Of a stretch of 64,000 nt of DNA, positions 34,401 through 43,475 are shown piece after piece; position 1 is the first letter of the stretch; each line of letters opens with the position of its first letter. Made by a program: the position numbers and the translations under genes. The stretch is from UBA6952 sp045562575. GTDB taxonomy: Bacteria > Chloroflexota > Dehalococcoidia > Lucifugimonadales > UBA6952. Location of the stretch: NCBI GenBank assembly GCA_045562575.1, contig JBJKVQ010000018.1, positions 1 through 64,000 of the forward strand. Reading direction: 5' to 3'. The notes under the pieces were generated by a model that was given only the letters and a program-made list of their open reading frames with translations, was not told the DNA's origin and did no database searches.

Positions 34401-35402
34401 ATGGACAATGTTAGAGTAGGGTATATTGGTGCTGGTAATTTTAGTCGAAATAAAATACTTCCAAACTTTAAAGCCCTTGATAATGTCGATTTAGTCGCAG
34501 TCTCAAATAGTTCTGAAGAATCTAGTCTAAAAGTACAAGAACAATTTGGGTTTTCAAGGATTGAACAAAACTGGAATCATATTTTAGAATCAAACGATAT
34601 TGATGCTGTAGTAATAGGTACTCGAACAGATAAACATTATGAAATAGCCATACCAGCTTTGAAAGCAGGTAAACATGTACTAGTTCTTAATGCTATGACA
34701 AGGACTGTTACAGAGGCTAAAGAAATGCTTGGTGTTGCAAATGAAAACCCACATTTGGTTTCATTGATTTATCCTGGGCAATTTTACGTACAGGAAGATG
34801 CAATTTTTAAACGTATTTTAGATTCTGGGGAAATTGGGAAAATCCAACATATAATTGATTATTGGTATACACCTTTCTTTGGTTTAGGTAGTCAATTTGA
34901 AGTTATTAATAGGATTTTTGGAAATCAAATTAGGCTTTTTGCTAATCGGACAAGTTTCCAACAAGAGTCAGCTAGTACAGATCACCATGGTAGATCTGTA
35001 CGTCCTGAAACTAATACTGTATTAGCACAAAGAGAAGATGGATCTTTAGTAACATATTTTCATTCAACTGTTGCAGGATCAGCACAACATAGCAGGATAG
35101 AAGTTTATGGGAGTGAAGGGGTAATAATATGTGGATCATTCCAAGATCAATCCTACATAAAAATAGGTAAATCCCAGGATAAAAAGTTGGAGGATGTTGT
35201 AATTGAGGCAGATTTAAAACCTTTATGGGATAATGGGGATAGTATACTTGTAGAAAAGAATTTCATTGATGCAATTACAGGGAATCAAAACCCTTCTAGT
35301 TCGATTCCTGTATTCAGTGATGGTCTTAAATTATTACAATTTGCTACCGCTTGGAAAGAATCTAATGATAATGGTATATGGGTTGATTTACCAAATCAAT
35401 AA
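34401..35402 (+). CDS. Gfo/Idh/MocA-family oxidoreductase lacking the EKP motif
   Basis: A 333-residue NAD(P)-binding protein related to sugar and inositol dehydrogenases. The Rossmann motif is GYIGAGNFSRNKILPNF. Where active members have EKP after HVL (catalytic lysine), this one has HVLVLNAMTRTVTEAKEM, so that lysine is absent. The C-terminal domain keeps STDHHGRSVRPE and YFHSTVAGSAQHSRIEVYG. GGAGG at 34391-34395 is five bases before the ATG at 34401, which I prefer to an in-frame TTG at 34389. Substrate unknown; it could be a binding or regulatory homologue rather than a dehydrogenase. Confidence 0.83.
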   Translation: MDNVRVGYIGAGNFSRNKILPNFKALDNVDLVAVSNSSEESSLKVQEQFGFSRIEQNWNHILESNDIDAVVIGTRTDKHYEIAIPALKAGKHVLVLNAMTRTVTEAKEMLGVANENPHLVSLIYPGQFYVQEDAIFKRILDSGEIGKIQHIIDYWYTPFFGLGSQFEVINRIFGNQIRLFANRTSFQQESASTDHHGRSVRPETNTVLAQREDGSLVTYFHSTVAGSAQHSRIEVYGSEGVIICGSFQDQSYIKIGKSQDKKLEDVVIEADLKPLWDNGDSILVEKNFIDAITGNQNPSSSIPVFSDGLKLLQFATAWKESNDNGIWVDLPNQ

Positions 35403-35411
35403 TTAAAAAAT

Positions 35412-37145
35412 ATGCTTAAATTATTAAGAATAAAAAATTTAGCCAACATTTCTTCCATAGATCTTGAGTTTGGAACAGGCTTTAATGTCTTAACTGGTCA
35501 AACAGGTATAGGTAAATCTATAATAGTCCATGCTTTAGAATTAATAGCTGGATCAAGAGTAGATTCAAACCTAGTTAAATCAGGCCAAGATTCAGCAGTA
35601 ATTCAAGCTATTTTTGAACTTGATGAATCTTTATTAATACCTATCATGAAAATTCTATCTTCTATAGGGGTTAACTATATTTCGACAGATAATTTAATCA
35701 TTTCAAGGGAATTAAATCGAGAAAATAGAAATATATGTAGAATAAACGGAGATATTATTCCGTTACGATCGCTTAAACAAATTTCTGAACTATTATTAGA
35801 TATTCATGGACAATCTGATCATTTGTCAATATTAAAAACAAGTAATCAACTAGATTTGTTGGATACATATGCAGGTTTACTACATGAAAGAGATAATATT
35901 GAAAAAATATATCTAGAACTCAATGAGTGCTATAAAGATCTGGATAATTTTTTCTATGAGGTTGATATATCAGAAGAATCTCTTCTGGAATTAAGGGAAC
36001 AATATCAAGAAATCCAAAATACCAATTTATTAGAAAATGAAGATTCTATGCTTATCGATGAACAAAAAGAAATAAAAAATTTAGAATCTTTAAAAATGTT
36101 ATCTGATGAAGGATTTAAAATTATTTATGGTGACGATGAAGGTAATAATTCATATTTAAACCAAATTAGTCAACTTGCTGGTGAGATTAATGCACTTCAT
36201 TTAGATGATTCTGAGTTGAATGAATTACAAAATCGTTTACTTTATATAACAAGTGAATTAGAGGATTTAGGTACTTCTTTTAGAAGATATAGAGATAATC
36301 TCCAATATTCTGACAATCGATTATCTGAAATTGAAGAACGTTTATCTTTAATTTTTAAATTAAAAAGACGATTTGGAAATGAAATTTCTGAAATACTTCA
36401 TTTCGCACAATCTCTAAAATTAAAATTAGATATGATTGATGAAAAAAACAATTTTATTATTGAAAAAAAAGATACTATTGCAAACCTAGAAAAAGAAATT
36501 ATGTTAATTTCATTAAAAATTTCTAATACCAGGGCTAAAGTAGCAACAAAATTAACAAAAGCATTACATACAGAACTTAGTGACTTATCTATGAAAACTA
36601 CACGCATAGAAGTGTCAATTGATGACCTAACATATCAAATTAATAACAATATAGAAGTATCTGATGAAAATGGTAATACCACTGTGGTTTCACGAACTGG
36701 TAAAGATAAAATAGAGTTTTTAATGGCTGAAGGGAATAATCCGTTTTTGACACTAAATAGTATAGTTTCAGGAGGAGAAGCTTCTCGGGTCATGTTGGGA
36801 CTAAGAATCATTTTATCGGATATTGATAAAATTCCTCTTATTGTATTTGATGAAATTGATTCAGGTGTTGGAGGCCGTTTGGGGTTTATGTTAGGTACAA
36901 AATTTATAAAACTAAGTAAAGATAGACAGGTTTTTTGTATAACACATCTCCCGCAAGTTGCCTCATTTGCAGATCATCATATTAGATTAAAACGCATTGA
37001 TGATCATGATTCTTTTGAGATAGAAGCAGAAATTCTTAATGACTCGTCTAGAATTGAGGAGATTTCTTCAATGTTGGGAAATACAGGTACTCAAAGTAGA
37101 AAAAGTGCTGTAGAGATGTTAGAACTTGCTCACAAAAACAAATAA
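35412..37145 (+). CDS. recN: DNA repair protein RecN
   Basis: SMC-like ATPase acting in double-strand break repair. The 577-residue protein has Walker A TGQTGIGKS (29-36 region), a long coiled-coil middle (about residues 150-400, rich in Glu/Lys/Leu), then the ABC signature VSGGEASRVMLGLRII and Walker B IVFDEIDSGVGG, ending in QVFCITHLPQVASFADHH. Length is typical (550-580). No strong Shine-Dalgarno site; it starts nine bases after the Gfo/Idh gene. Confidence 0.96.
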   Translation: MLKLLRIKNLANISSIDLEFGTGFNVLTGQTGIGKSIIVHALELIAGSRVDSNLVKSGQDSAVIQAIFELDESLLIPIMKILSSIGVNYISTDNLIISRELNRENRNICRINGDIIPLRSLKQISELLLDIHGQSDHLSILKTSNQLDLLDTYAGLLHERDNIEKIYLELNECYKDLDNFFYEVDISEESLLELREQYQEIQNTNLLENEDSMLIDEQKEIKNLESLKMLSDEGFKIIYGDDEGNNSYLNQISQLAGEINALHLDDSELNELQNRLLYITSELEDLGTSFRRYRDNLQYSDNRLSEIEERLSLIFKLKRRFGNEISEILHFAQSLKLKLDMIDEKNNFIIEKKDTIANLEKEIMLISLKISNTRAKVATKLTKALHTELSDLSMKTTRIEVSIDDLTYQINNNIEVSDENGNTTVVSRTGKDKIEFLMAEGNNPFLTLNSIVSGGEASRVMLGLRIILSDIDKIPLIVFDEIDSGVGGRLGFMLGTKFIKLSKDRQVFCITHLPQVASFADHHIRLKRIDDHDSFEIEAEILNDSSRIEEISSMLGNTGTQSRKSAVEMLELAHKNK

Positions 37146-37247
37146 CTGGGTAATAAGATATCGATAAAATCTTTAAATCGCATAGAAATAACCTATTTAG
37201 GGTTTCTATCTATTGAAGCTATAATACGAGTAAGTTATTCTTTTCAC

Positions 37248-37277
37248 AAAGTATACTATAATAAAGTATACTATAAT
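37248..37277 (+). repeat. Two tandem copies of a 15-bp palindromic element before pntAA
   Basis: AAAGTATACTATAAT occurs twice without a gap (37248-37262 and 37263-37277). Each copy contains the palindrome AGTATACT and a perfect -10 hexamer TATAAT, ending only 14 bases before the pntAA start. A well-spaced -35 is not obvious. It may be a promoter with an operator-like element. Confidence 0.6.
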
Positions 37278-37291
37278 TATGTTGGAAATTT

Positions 37292-38443
37292 ATGAAAATT
37301 GGTGTAATTAATCAAGTTGATGATATAGAAAAACGTGTTTTATTAACACCTTCTGATGTAGGTAAATTAATAAAACAAGGTCATAGTGTATATATTGAAT
37401 CTGATTCAGGTAGTGGTGCCTTTTTCCCAGACAATTTATATACTGATGTTGGTGCATTTATTGCTAATGGTTCTGATATCTTTGATGAACCCGATGTTAT
37501 ATTATCTTTAAATTCAAATGCTGTGAATATTTTAGATAAAATTACTAAAGGTAAAACATTAATCACTAATATACCTTTAAATTTAAATGATGAATTTGCT
37601 ACTAAAGCTTCCAAAGAACATATAACACTCATTAATCTAGGTGCAATTCCACGTATTGCAAGAGCACAAAGTATGGATATCCTCAGTTCTCAAAGCAGTC
37701 TAGCCGGGTATAAAGCTACTTTAATAGCAGCTCAGTTACTCGGTAAAATCTTTCCAATGATGATGACGGCTGCAGGTACTATCCCTCCTGCTCATGGATT
37801 AATTCTTGGTGCAGGTGTCGCAGGATTACAAGCAATTGCTACTTCTCGAAGATTAGGAGCTGTAGTTAGTGCGTATGATGTCAGACCCGTTGTGAAGGAG
37901 CAAGTAGAAAGTTTAGGGGCAAAATTCCTTCACCTAGATTTTGGTGATCAAAACCTAGAAGATCAAGGTGGATATGCTAAAGAAGTTACCCAAGATATGA
38001 AAGCTAAAGAAGATGCCTTAGTACATGAAAATGTTGCATTGGCTGATTTTGTTATTACTACCGCATTAATTCCTGGTCGACCCGCACCAATATTAGTTGA
38101 TAAATCTATGGTTTCTAGTATGAAGCCTGGATCAGTAATTATTGATATGGCTGCAGAAATGGGTGGGAATTGTGAGCTTACCAAACCTGGAGAAACTATT
38201 ATTTCGAACGATGTAATTATAAGTGGCCCCATTAACTTACCTAGTCAAATTCCTAATCATGCAAGTCAAATGTTATCGGCTAATATTATTTCACTGTTGA
38301 AACATTTCATTCCTGCAACAGAATTATATATTGACTTAGAGGATGAAATAACACTACAAACTTGTACTAGTCATGAAGGGATAAATTTGTTAAAAAATAA
38401 TTTAAATACTACCCCAGAGGTGAAAGATATAAATAATGAATGA
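37292..38443 (+). CDS. pntAA: NAD(P) transhydrogenase subunit alpha, part 1
   Basis: Soluble NAD(H)-binding dI domain of the proton-translocating transhydrogenase, which moves hydride between NADH and NADP+ at the cost of the proton gradient. The 383-residue protein has N-terminal KRVLLTPSDVGKL, the NAD-binding LGAGVAGLQAIATSRRLGAVV, DVRPVVKEQVESLGAKF and GSVIIDMAAEMGGNCELT. The membrane part of alpha is encoded separately by pntAB, overlapping by eight bases, which is the three-gene arrangement found in many bacteria. Confidence 0.95.
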   Translation: MKIGVINQVDDIEKRVLLTPSDVGKLIKQGHSVYIESDSGSGAFFPDNLYTDVGAFIANGSDIFDEPDVILSLNSNAVNILDKITKGKTLITNIPLNLNDEFATKASKEHITLINLGAIPRIARAQSMDILSSQSSLAGYKATLIAAQLLGKIFPMMMTAAGTIPPAHGLILGAGVAGLQAIATSRRLGAVVSAYDVRPVVKEQVESLGAKFLHLDFGDQNLEDQGGYAKEVTQDMKAKEDALVHENVALADFVITTALIPGRPAPILVDKSMVSSMKPGSVIIDMAAEMGGNCELTKPGETIISNDVIISGPINLPSQIPNHASQMLSANIISLLKHFIPATELYIDLEDEITLQTCTSHEGINLLKNNLNTTPEVKDINNE

Positions 38444-38756
38444 TATAGAGTTAATTTTCATTTTATATGTTTTTGTATTAGCTATTTTTGTTGGGTTTGA
38501 ATTAATCACAAAGGTTCCTCCGACACTACATACGCCTTTAATGTCGGGAGCTAATGCAATCTCGGGTATAACTATTATTGGTGCCCTTATAGTTTCAGGT
38601 CAATCAAATACTGATGTAACGATTTCTCTATTTGGTATTACGATAAATATAGCAACAATCCTCGGTTTATTTGCTTTGATTTTTGCGACAATTAATGTAG
38701 TTGGGGGTTTTACTGTTACTGATAGAATGCTCCAAATGTTTAAAAAAGGGAAATAA
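38436..38756 (+). CDS. pntAB: NAD(P) transhydrogenase subunit alpha, part 2
   Basis: Membrane domain (dII alpha) of the transhydrogenase, 106 residues with three or four hydrophobic segments. Diagnostic stretch KVPPTLHTPLMSGANAISGI in the first half and NVVGGFTVTDRMLQMF at the end. Lies between pntAA (eight-base overlap) and pntB (three-base gap). Confidence 0.95.
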   Translation: MNDIELIFILYVFVLAIFVGFELITKVPPTLHTPLMSGANAISGITIIGALIVSGQSNTDVTISLFGITINIATILGLFALIFATINVVGGFTVTDRMLQMFKKGK

Positions 38757-38759
38757 TAG

Positions 38760-40166
38760 ATGAATTCATTATTAAGTATAACAATGGATGATATGATTCA
38801 ACTTTCTTATTTGATAGCTGCTATAGCTTTTATGTTAGGTATCAAATATTTGAGTTCTCCAGCTACTGCAAGGAAAGGAAATTTATTTGCAAGTATTGGT
38901 ATGTTACTTGCGGTTACGACAACTCTTTTCAATGAAAATATTATCACTTATGAATTAATAATTACTGGTTTAATTTTAGGTAGTTTGATTGGTGTTGTCT
39001 TAGCTAAAAAAGTACAAATGACTGCAATGCCTCAGATGGTTGCTGTTTTCAATGGATTTGGTGGCGCTGCTTCTGCATTAATCGCTAGTGCTGAATTTGT
39101 AAATATAAATGAGAATTCTGATAAATTTCCTATATTAATGATTTCTTTAAGTGTATTAATTGGCTTTGTAACATTTTCAGGAAGTATTATTGCTTTTTTC
39201 AAGTTACAGGAACTAATTAGTGGACGTGCAATAGTATATCCTTTTCAAAAAACAATAACAGCTATTTGTTTTATATCAATAATAGTACTTTCTTCTTATC
39301 TAATATTTTCTACAACTTCTGCATTTGTTTTTATAATTATCATTTCTCTGTGCTTGTTACTAGGTATTTTATTAGTTATTCCTATAGGGGGAGCTGATAT
39401 GCCTGTAGTGGTATCATTACTTAATTCCTATTCAGGATTAGCAGCTGCAGTTACTGGTTTTCTTTTGAATAATCTTCTCCTAGTAATTTCTGGATCTCTG
39501 GTAGGAGCTGCTGGTTTAATCCTAACGACAATTATGACTAAAGCTATGAATAGATCATTAGTTAATGTAATATTTGGTAACTTTGGGGCTACTGATTCAA
39601 GCAGTCTTGGAAATGATAATACTGATAAAATTGTTCGTTCAACTAGTTTTGAGGAAGTTGCAATTTTATTAGCTTATGCAGATAGAGTAATTTTTGTTCC
39701 TGGGTACGGATTAGCAGTTGCCCAAGCACAACATCAAGTTCGAGAACTTGCAGATCTTCTTCAGTCAAAAGGAGTTGACGTACGATATGCAATTCATCCA
39801 GTTGCAGGACGAATGCCAGGACATATGAATGTGCTTTTAGCTGAAGCTAATATACCCTATGATAAACTCTATGACCTTGATAACATAAATGATTCTTTTG
39901 ATACTACAGATGTTTCAGTTGTAATTGGTGCAAATGATGTAATAAACCCTGCGGCAAGAGACACTCCATCAAGCCCTTTGTACGGTATGCCAATATTAAA
40001 TGTGGATAAATCACGAAGCGTAATAGTACTAAAAAGAAGTATGAGTCCTGGATTTGCAGGTGTAGATAATGATTTATTTTATATGGATAATACTATGATG
40101 TTTTTTAGAGACGCTAAAGATGGTTTAAATGAAATTATCTCTGAAGTTAAAGATAATTTACTATAG
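38760..40166 (+). CDS. pntB: NAD(P) transhydrogenase subunit beta
   Basis: Membrane dII beta plus soluble NADP(H)-binding dIII domain, 468 residues. Up to nine hydrophobic helices in the first 270 residues include MPQMVAVFNGFGGAASALIA. The dIII part shows VIFVPGYGLAVAQAQHQVRE, AIHPVAGRMPGHMNVLLAEA, VIGANDVINPAARDTPSSPL and VIVLKRSMSPGFAGVDNDLF, all hallmark motifs. Completes the pntAA-pntAB-pntB operon. Confidence 0.96.
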   Translation: MNSLLSITMDDMIQLSYLIAAIAFMLGIKYLSSPATARKGNLFASIGMLLAVTTTLFNENIITYELIITGLILGSLIGVVLAKKVQMTAMPQMVAVFNGFGGAASALIASAEFVNINENSDKFPILMISLSVLIGFVTFSGSIIAFFKLQELISGRAIVYPFQKTITAICFISIIVLSSYLIFSTTSAFVFIIIISLCLLLGILLVIPIGGADMPVVVSLLNSYSGLAAAVTGFLLNNLLLVISGSLVGAAGLILTTIMTKAMNRSLVNVIFGNFGATDSSSLGNDNTDKIVRSTSFEEVAILLAYADRVIFVPGYGLAVAQAQHQVRELADLLQSKGVDVRYAIHPVAGRMPGHMNVLLAEANIPYDKLYDLDNINDSFDTTDVSVVIGANDVINPAARDTPSSPLYGMPILNVDKSRSVIVLKRSMSPGFAGVDNDLFYMDNTMMFFRDAKDGLNEIISEVKDNLL

Positions 40167-40175
40167 GCGAGAATT

Positions 40176-40325
40176 ATGCCAAAAGATGATAATAAATCAA
40201 TATATATTAACTTGTATGGTATCTCTGAACCTGAGAAAGTACCATTTTATAAAAGACGTTTATTTATAAGTTTAGTATTATTTATAATAGTATCTTTGTT
40301 AGCTTTATTTTTTATCATAACTTAG
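40176..40325 (+). CDS. Small single-span membrane protein
   Basis: A 49-residue open frame beginning at the ATG at 40176, nine bases after pntB. The first 28 residues are polar (starts MPKDDNKSIYINLYG, with a KRR cluster near residue 27) and residues 30-49 form one strongly hydrophobic segment, so a single span with the N-terminus inside is likely. A weak GGCGAG purine run precedes the start. No family recognised. Codon use looks like its neighbours. It could be a transhydrogenase accessory or an independent small protein; treat as probable. Confidence 0.5.
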   Translation: MPKDDNKSIYINLYGISEPEKVPFYKRRLFISLVLFIIVSLLALFFIIT

Positions 40326-40347
40326 AAAAGACAGGATAAAGACATTA

Positions 40348-41817
40348 ATGCAGTATGAATCAGTAATTGGATTAGAAGTTCATGCACAATTAACTACTGA
40401 GAGTAAAATGTTTTGTGGTTGCCCTGCTGAATATCAGGGGCAATCAATTAATACTATAGTGTGCCCAGTATGTATGGGAATGCCAGGAAGTTTGCCAGTT
40501 ATAAATGAGAAGGCTGTGCAATTGGTTATTGCTACTGGTCTAGCTCTCAATTGTTCTATTTCAGAATGGACTAAATTTGATAGAAAGAATTATCCTTATC
40601 CAGACCTAATGAAGGGTTATCAGATTTCTCAATATGATTATCCAATTGCTTATAGTGGCTATTTGGATATTACTTCAGAAAATATACTTTCAACAGTTAG
40701 AGTAAATAGAGTTCACTTAGAAGAAGATGTAGCGAAACTTACTCACTTAGGTTCAAATTCTAATGCTAGAAGTTTACTTGATATAAATAGAGCTGGTGTT
40801 CCTTTGATGGAAACCGTTTCAGAGCCAGATATGAGAACCTCTGATCAAGCAAGAGAATATTTAGTTCAACTTCGTTCAATTCTTCAATTTATAGGTGTAT
40901 CCACATGTAATATGGAAGAAGGAAGCTTTAGATGTGATGCGAATATTAGTATAAGATCGATTGGTGACACTAATCTTGGGTCTAAAGTTGAAGTAAAAAA
41001 CATGAATAGTTTGCGCGCAGTACAGGGTGCTTTAGAATTTGAATTTGAACGTCAGGTTAAATTAGCAGAAAAAGGTGAAAGAATTATTCAAGAAACCCGT
41101 GGATGGGTTGATGATAAAGAAATTACTGTATCCCAAAGATCAAAAGAGGATGCAAATGATTATAGATACTTTCCTGAACCAGACTTACCCCCTCTTATTA
41201 TTCCTAAAAGTTTGATTGATGAAATTGAAAGTAAAATACCAGAATTACCTTCTGCAAGAAAATCCAGATATGTAGAAGATTATAAAATTTCTGAATATGA
41301 TGCTGGTTTAATCATCAGTGATATAAATTTCTCTAATTTTTTTGACAATTCAGTAAATACTAGCAACAAATCTTCGGAAGAATTAAATACCAGAGCTAAA
41401 ACAATAGCAAATTTACTTCTTACTGAAGTAAATCGACTGTTAAATATACAAAATATTTTAATTAATCAAACAAAACTCACACCCCTGGCAATTAACGAAA
41501 TTGCTGAATTGTTAGAGTCTGGAGATATTAATTCAACAGTTGGGAAGCAAGTATTAGAAGAAACATTTAAGTCTGGTGATTCTCCAAAGAAGATCGTACA
41601 AGAAAAAGGTTTGATACAAATAACTGATTCCGACTCCTTAATACCAGTAATAGAAGTAGTATTAGATAAAAACCCAGATGCTGTAAATGACTATATAAAT
41701 GGTAAAGATACAGCAGTAAGGTTTCTTGTGGGACAAGTTATGAAAGAAACTAAAGGTAAAGCCAATCCAACATTAGTTTCAGAATTACTTTCGAGCCAAC
41801 TTAATTTGCGAAAATAA
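40348..41817 (+). CDS. gatB: Aspartyl/glutamyl-tRNA amidotransferase subunit B
   Basis: Part of GatCAB, which converts misacylated Glu-tRNA(Gln) and Asp-tRNA(Asn) to the correct amide forms. The 489-residue protein has the start YESVIGLEVHAQL, zinc-site region KMFCGCPAEYQG with CPVCMGMPGSLPV, the YPYPDLMKGYQISQYD block and the HLEEDVAKLTH kinase-like site, then a C-terminal YqeY-like tail domain. Genes gatA and gatC are not in the window. Confidence 0.96.
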   Translation: MQYESVIGLEVHAQLTTESKMFCGCPAEYQGQSINTIVCPVCMGMPGSLPVINEKAVQLVIATGLALNCSISEWTKFDRKNYPYPDLMKGYQISQYDYPIAYSGYLDITSENILSTVRVNRVHLEEDVAKLTHLGSNSNARSLLDINRAGVPLMETVSEPDMRTSDQAREYLVQLRSILQFIGVSTCNMEEGSFRCDANISIRSIGDTNLGSKVEVKNMNSLRAVQGALEFEFERQVKLAEKGERIIQETRGWVDDKEITVSQRSKEDANDYRYFPEPDLPPLIIPKSLIDEIESKIPELPSARKSRYVEDYKISEYDAGLIISDINFSNFFDNSVNTSNKSSEELNTRAKTIANLLLTEVNRLLNIQNILINQTKLTPLAINEIAELLESGDINSTVGKQVLEETFKSGDSPKKIVQEKGLIQITDSDSLIPVIEVVLDKNPDAVNDYINGKDTAVRFLVGQVMKETKGKANPTLVSELLSSQLNLRK

Positions 41818-41825
41818 AATTGTGG

Positions 41826-41831
41826 TATAAT
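41826..41831 (+). promoter_or_regulatory. Possible extended -10 promoter before secG
   Basis: TATAAT (41826-41831) with TGG directly before it forms an extended -10 (TGNTATAAT). It lies 38 bases before the secG start, in the 52-base gap after gatB. No well-spaced -35 is needed for this class. Confidence 0.45.
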
Positions 41832-41869
41832 ACACATCGAATTATTTATAAACAAGGTATAAAAATAAA

Positions 41870-42088
41870 ATGGAAACGTCATTAAATATAGTTCAAATAA
41901 TTTTATCAGTCGTATTAATTACGGTAATACTAATACAGGTACGTGGTTCTGCTGGTAATTTATTTGGTGGTGGAGAGAGTTCATTTAGGACAAGAAGAGG
42001 AGTAGATTTAGTACTTTTTAGATTTACTATATTTGTAGGTGTTTTGTTTGTTTTGGTATCTTTGTTTAGCGTAATAATACAACGATAG
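41870..42088 (+). CDS. secG: Preprotein translocase subunit SecG
   Basis: Small auxiliary subunit of the SecYEG channel, 72 residues with two hydrophobic segments (about residues 6-22 and 50-69). The loop between carries VRGSAGNLFGGGESSFRTRRGVDLV, a recognisable version of the SecG glycine-rich FGG loop. Its 3' end stops one base before the cysS stop codon, convergent. Confidence 0.9.
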   Translation: METSLNIVQIILSVVLITVILIQVRGSAGNLFGGGESSFRTRRGVDLVLFRFTIFVGVLFVLVSLFSVIIQR

Positions 42089-42089
42089 T

Positions 42090-43457
42090 CTACAAGTATT
42101 TCCACTTCGTTTTATCGGGTGTATCTTCTAGTTGTATATTTAATTCTGCAAGTTTGTCTCTGATTAAGTCAGCTTCTGCAAAGTATTTTTTTTCACGCAT
42201 AGTCTTTCTAAGTTCAATCAATAATTCTATAAAAGGCGCTACTTCTTGATTCTTTTCTTTGGCGCTTTCAAAAGTTAAACCTAATATAGTACCAAATTCT
42301 CTAAGTAGATTAGTTCCATTTTCAACATTCAAACCTTCTTGAATACCTTTATTAATATTTCTTGAAAGTTCAAAAATTTCTGCAATAGCTCTTGGGGTAT
42401 TAAGGTCATCATCCATTGCCTCTACAAAGTTTTGTCGATGAATACTAACATCCAGTTCATTTCCATTATGATCGTATTCAGTTTCTAATGAATAACGTAC
42501 ACGTGATAAGGCATTTTCAATACCATGAATCTCGTCTGTAGAATATATTCTTGGACTTCGATAATGTGAGGATAAAAGAAAGATTCTTAAAGAATCAATA
42601 GAGTGCTCTTTTATAGCATCTTCAAGACTTACAAAGTTTCCTTGATGTCGTGTCATTTTTTCCGTATCTTTTTCGCTAAGTCTTAATAAACCATTATGCA
42701 ACCAAAAGTTTACAACTGGAGTTTTTCCACTAAATCCTTCAGATTGTGCAATCTCATTTTCATGGTGGGGAAATACCACATCGTGTCCTCCCCCATGTAT
42801 ATCAAATTGATCTCCAAGTAGGCTTATCGACATTGCAGAACATTCTATATGCCATCCAGGCCTACCATCTCCCCAAGGGCTAGACCATGCGGGTTCTCCA
42901 AGTTTTGAAGATTTCCATAGAGCAAAATCAGATGGGTTTTCTTTTCTATCATCAACTTCAATTCTAGTACCTGATTCCATTTCATCTAACGAGCGTCTGG
43001 ATAAGCTACCATAATTTGAAAATTTTTCAACACGATAATAAACATCATTACCAATATTATATGCTATCCCTTTATCGATTAATTGTTCAATAATAGTTAT
43101 CATTTCACTTATATAATCAGTAGCTTTCGGATAAGAATTCGCTCTCATTACTCGCAACGCATCCATTTCGTTTAAAAACCGATCTATATGGTACTCTGAA
43201 ATTTCTTTTATCGATCGGGATTCGGTATTTGAAGTTTCAATAATTCGATCTTCAATATCCGTAAAATTTTGAACGTGATTAACTTCATATCCACGATATA
43301 GTAGATATTTTTTTAAAACATCAAATACTATAAAAGAAAGAGCATGTCCTACATGGCAAGGACCATATAAATTTGGGCCACAAACATACATCGTAACTAC
43401 TTTATTTAGTGGGATAAAATCTCTTTTTGTTCCCGTAAGTGTATCTGTTAATTTCAT
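42090..43457 (-). CDS. cysS: Cysteinyl-tRNA synthetase
   Basis: Class I aminoacyl-tRNA synthetase charging tRNA-Cys. The 455-residue protein has zinc ligands and HIGH-type motif in CGPNLYGPCHVGHALSF, then GRPGWHIECSAMS and GGGHDVVFPHHENEIAQSE. The KMSKS loop is variant: EKMTRHQGN, where the family usually has KMSKSLGN; the first lysine is kept. The C-terminal helical domain is shortened but present. Last gene of the ispD-ispF-cysS operon. Confidence 0.95.
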   Translation of the reverse strand: MKLTDTLTGTKRDFIPLNKVVTMYVCGPNLYGPCHVGHALSFIVFDVLKKYLLYRGYEVNHVQNFTDIEDRIIETSNTESRSIKEISEYHIDRFLNEMDALRVMRANSYPKATDYISEMITIIEQLIDKGIAYNIGNDVYYRVEKFSNYGSLSRRSLDEMESGTRIEVDDRKENPSDFALWKSSKLGEPAWSSPWGDGRPGWHIECSAMSISLLGDQFDIHGGGHDVVFPHHENEIAQSEGFSGKTPVVNFWLHNGLLRLSEKDTEKMTRHQGNFVSLEDAIKEHSIDSLRIFLLSSHYRSPRIYSTDEIHGIENALSRVRYSLETEYDHNGNELDVSIHRQNFVEAMDDDLNTPRAIAEIFELSRNINKGIQEGLNVENGTNLLREFGTILGLTFESAKEKNQEVAPFIELLIELRKTMREKKYFAEADLIRDKLAELNIQLEDTPDKTKWKYL

Positions 43458-43475
43458 ATCACAATCATATTCTAA

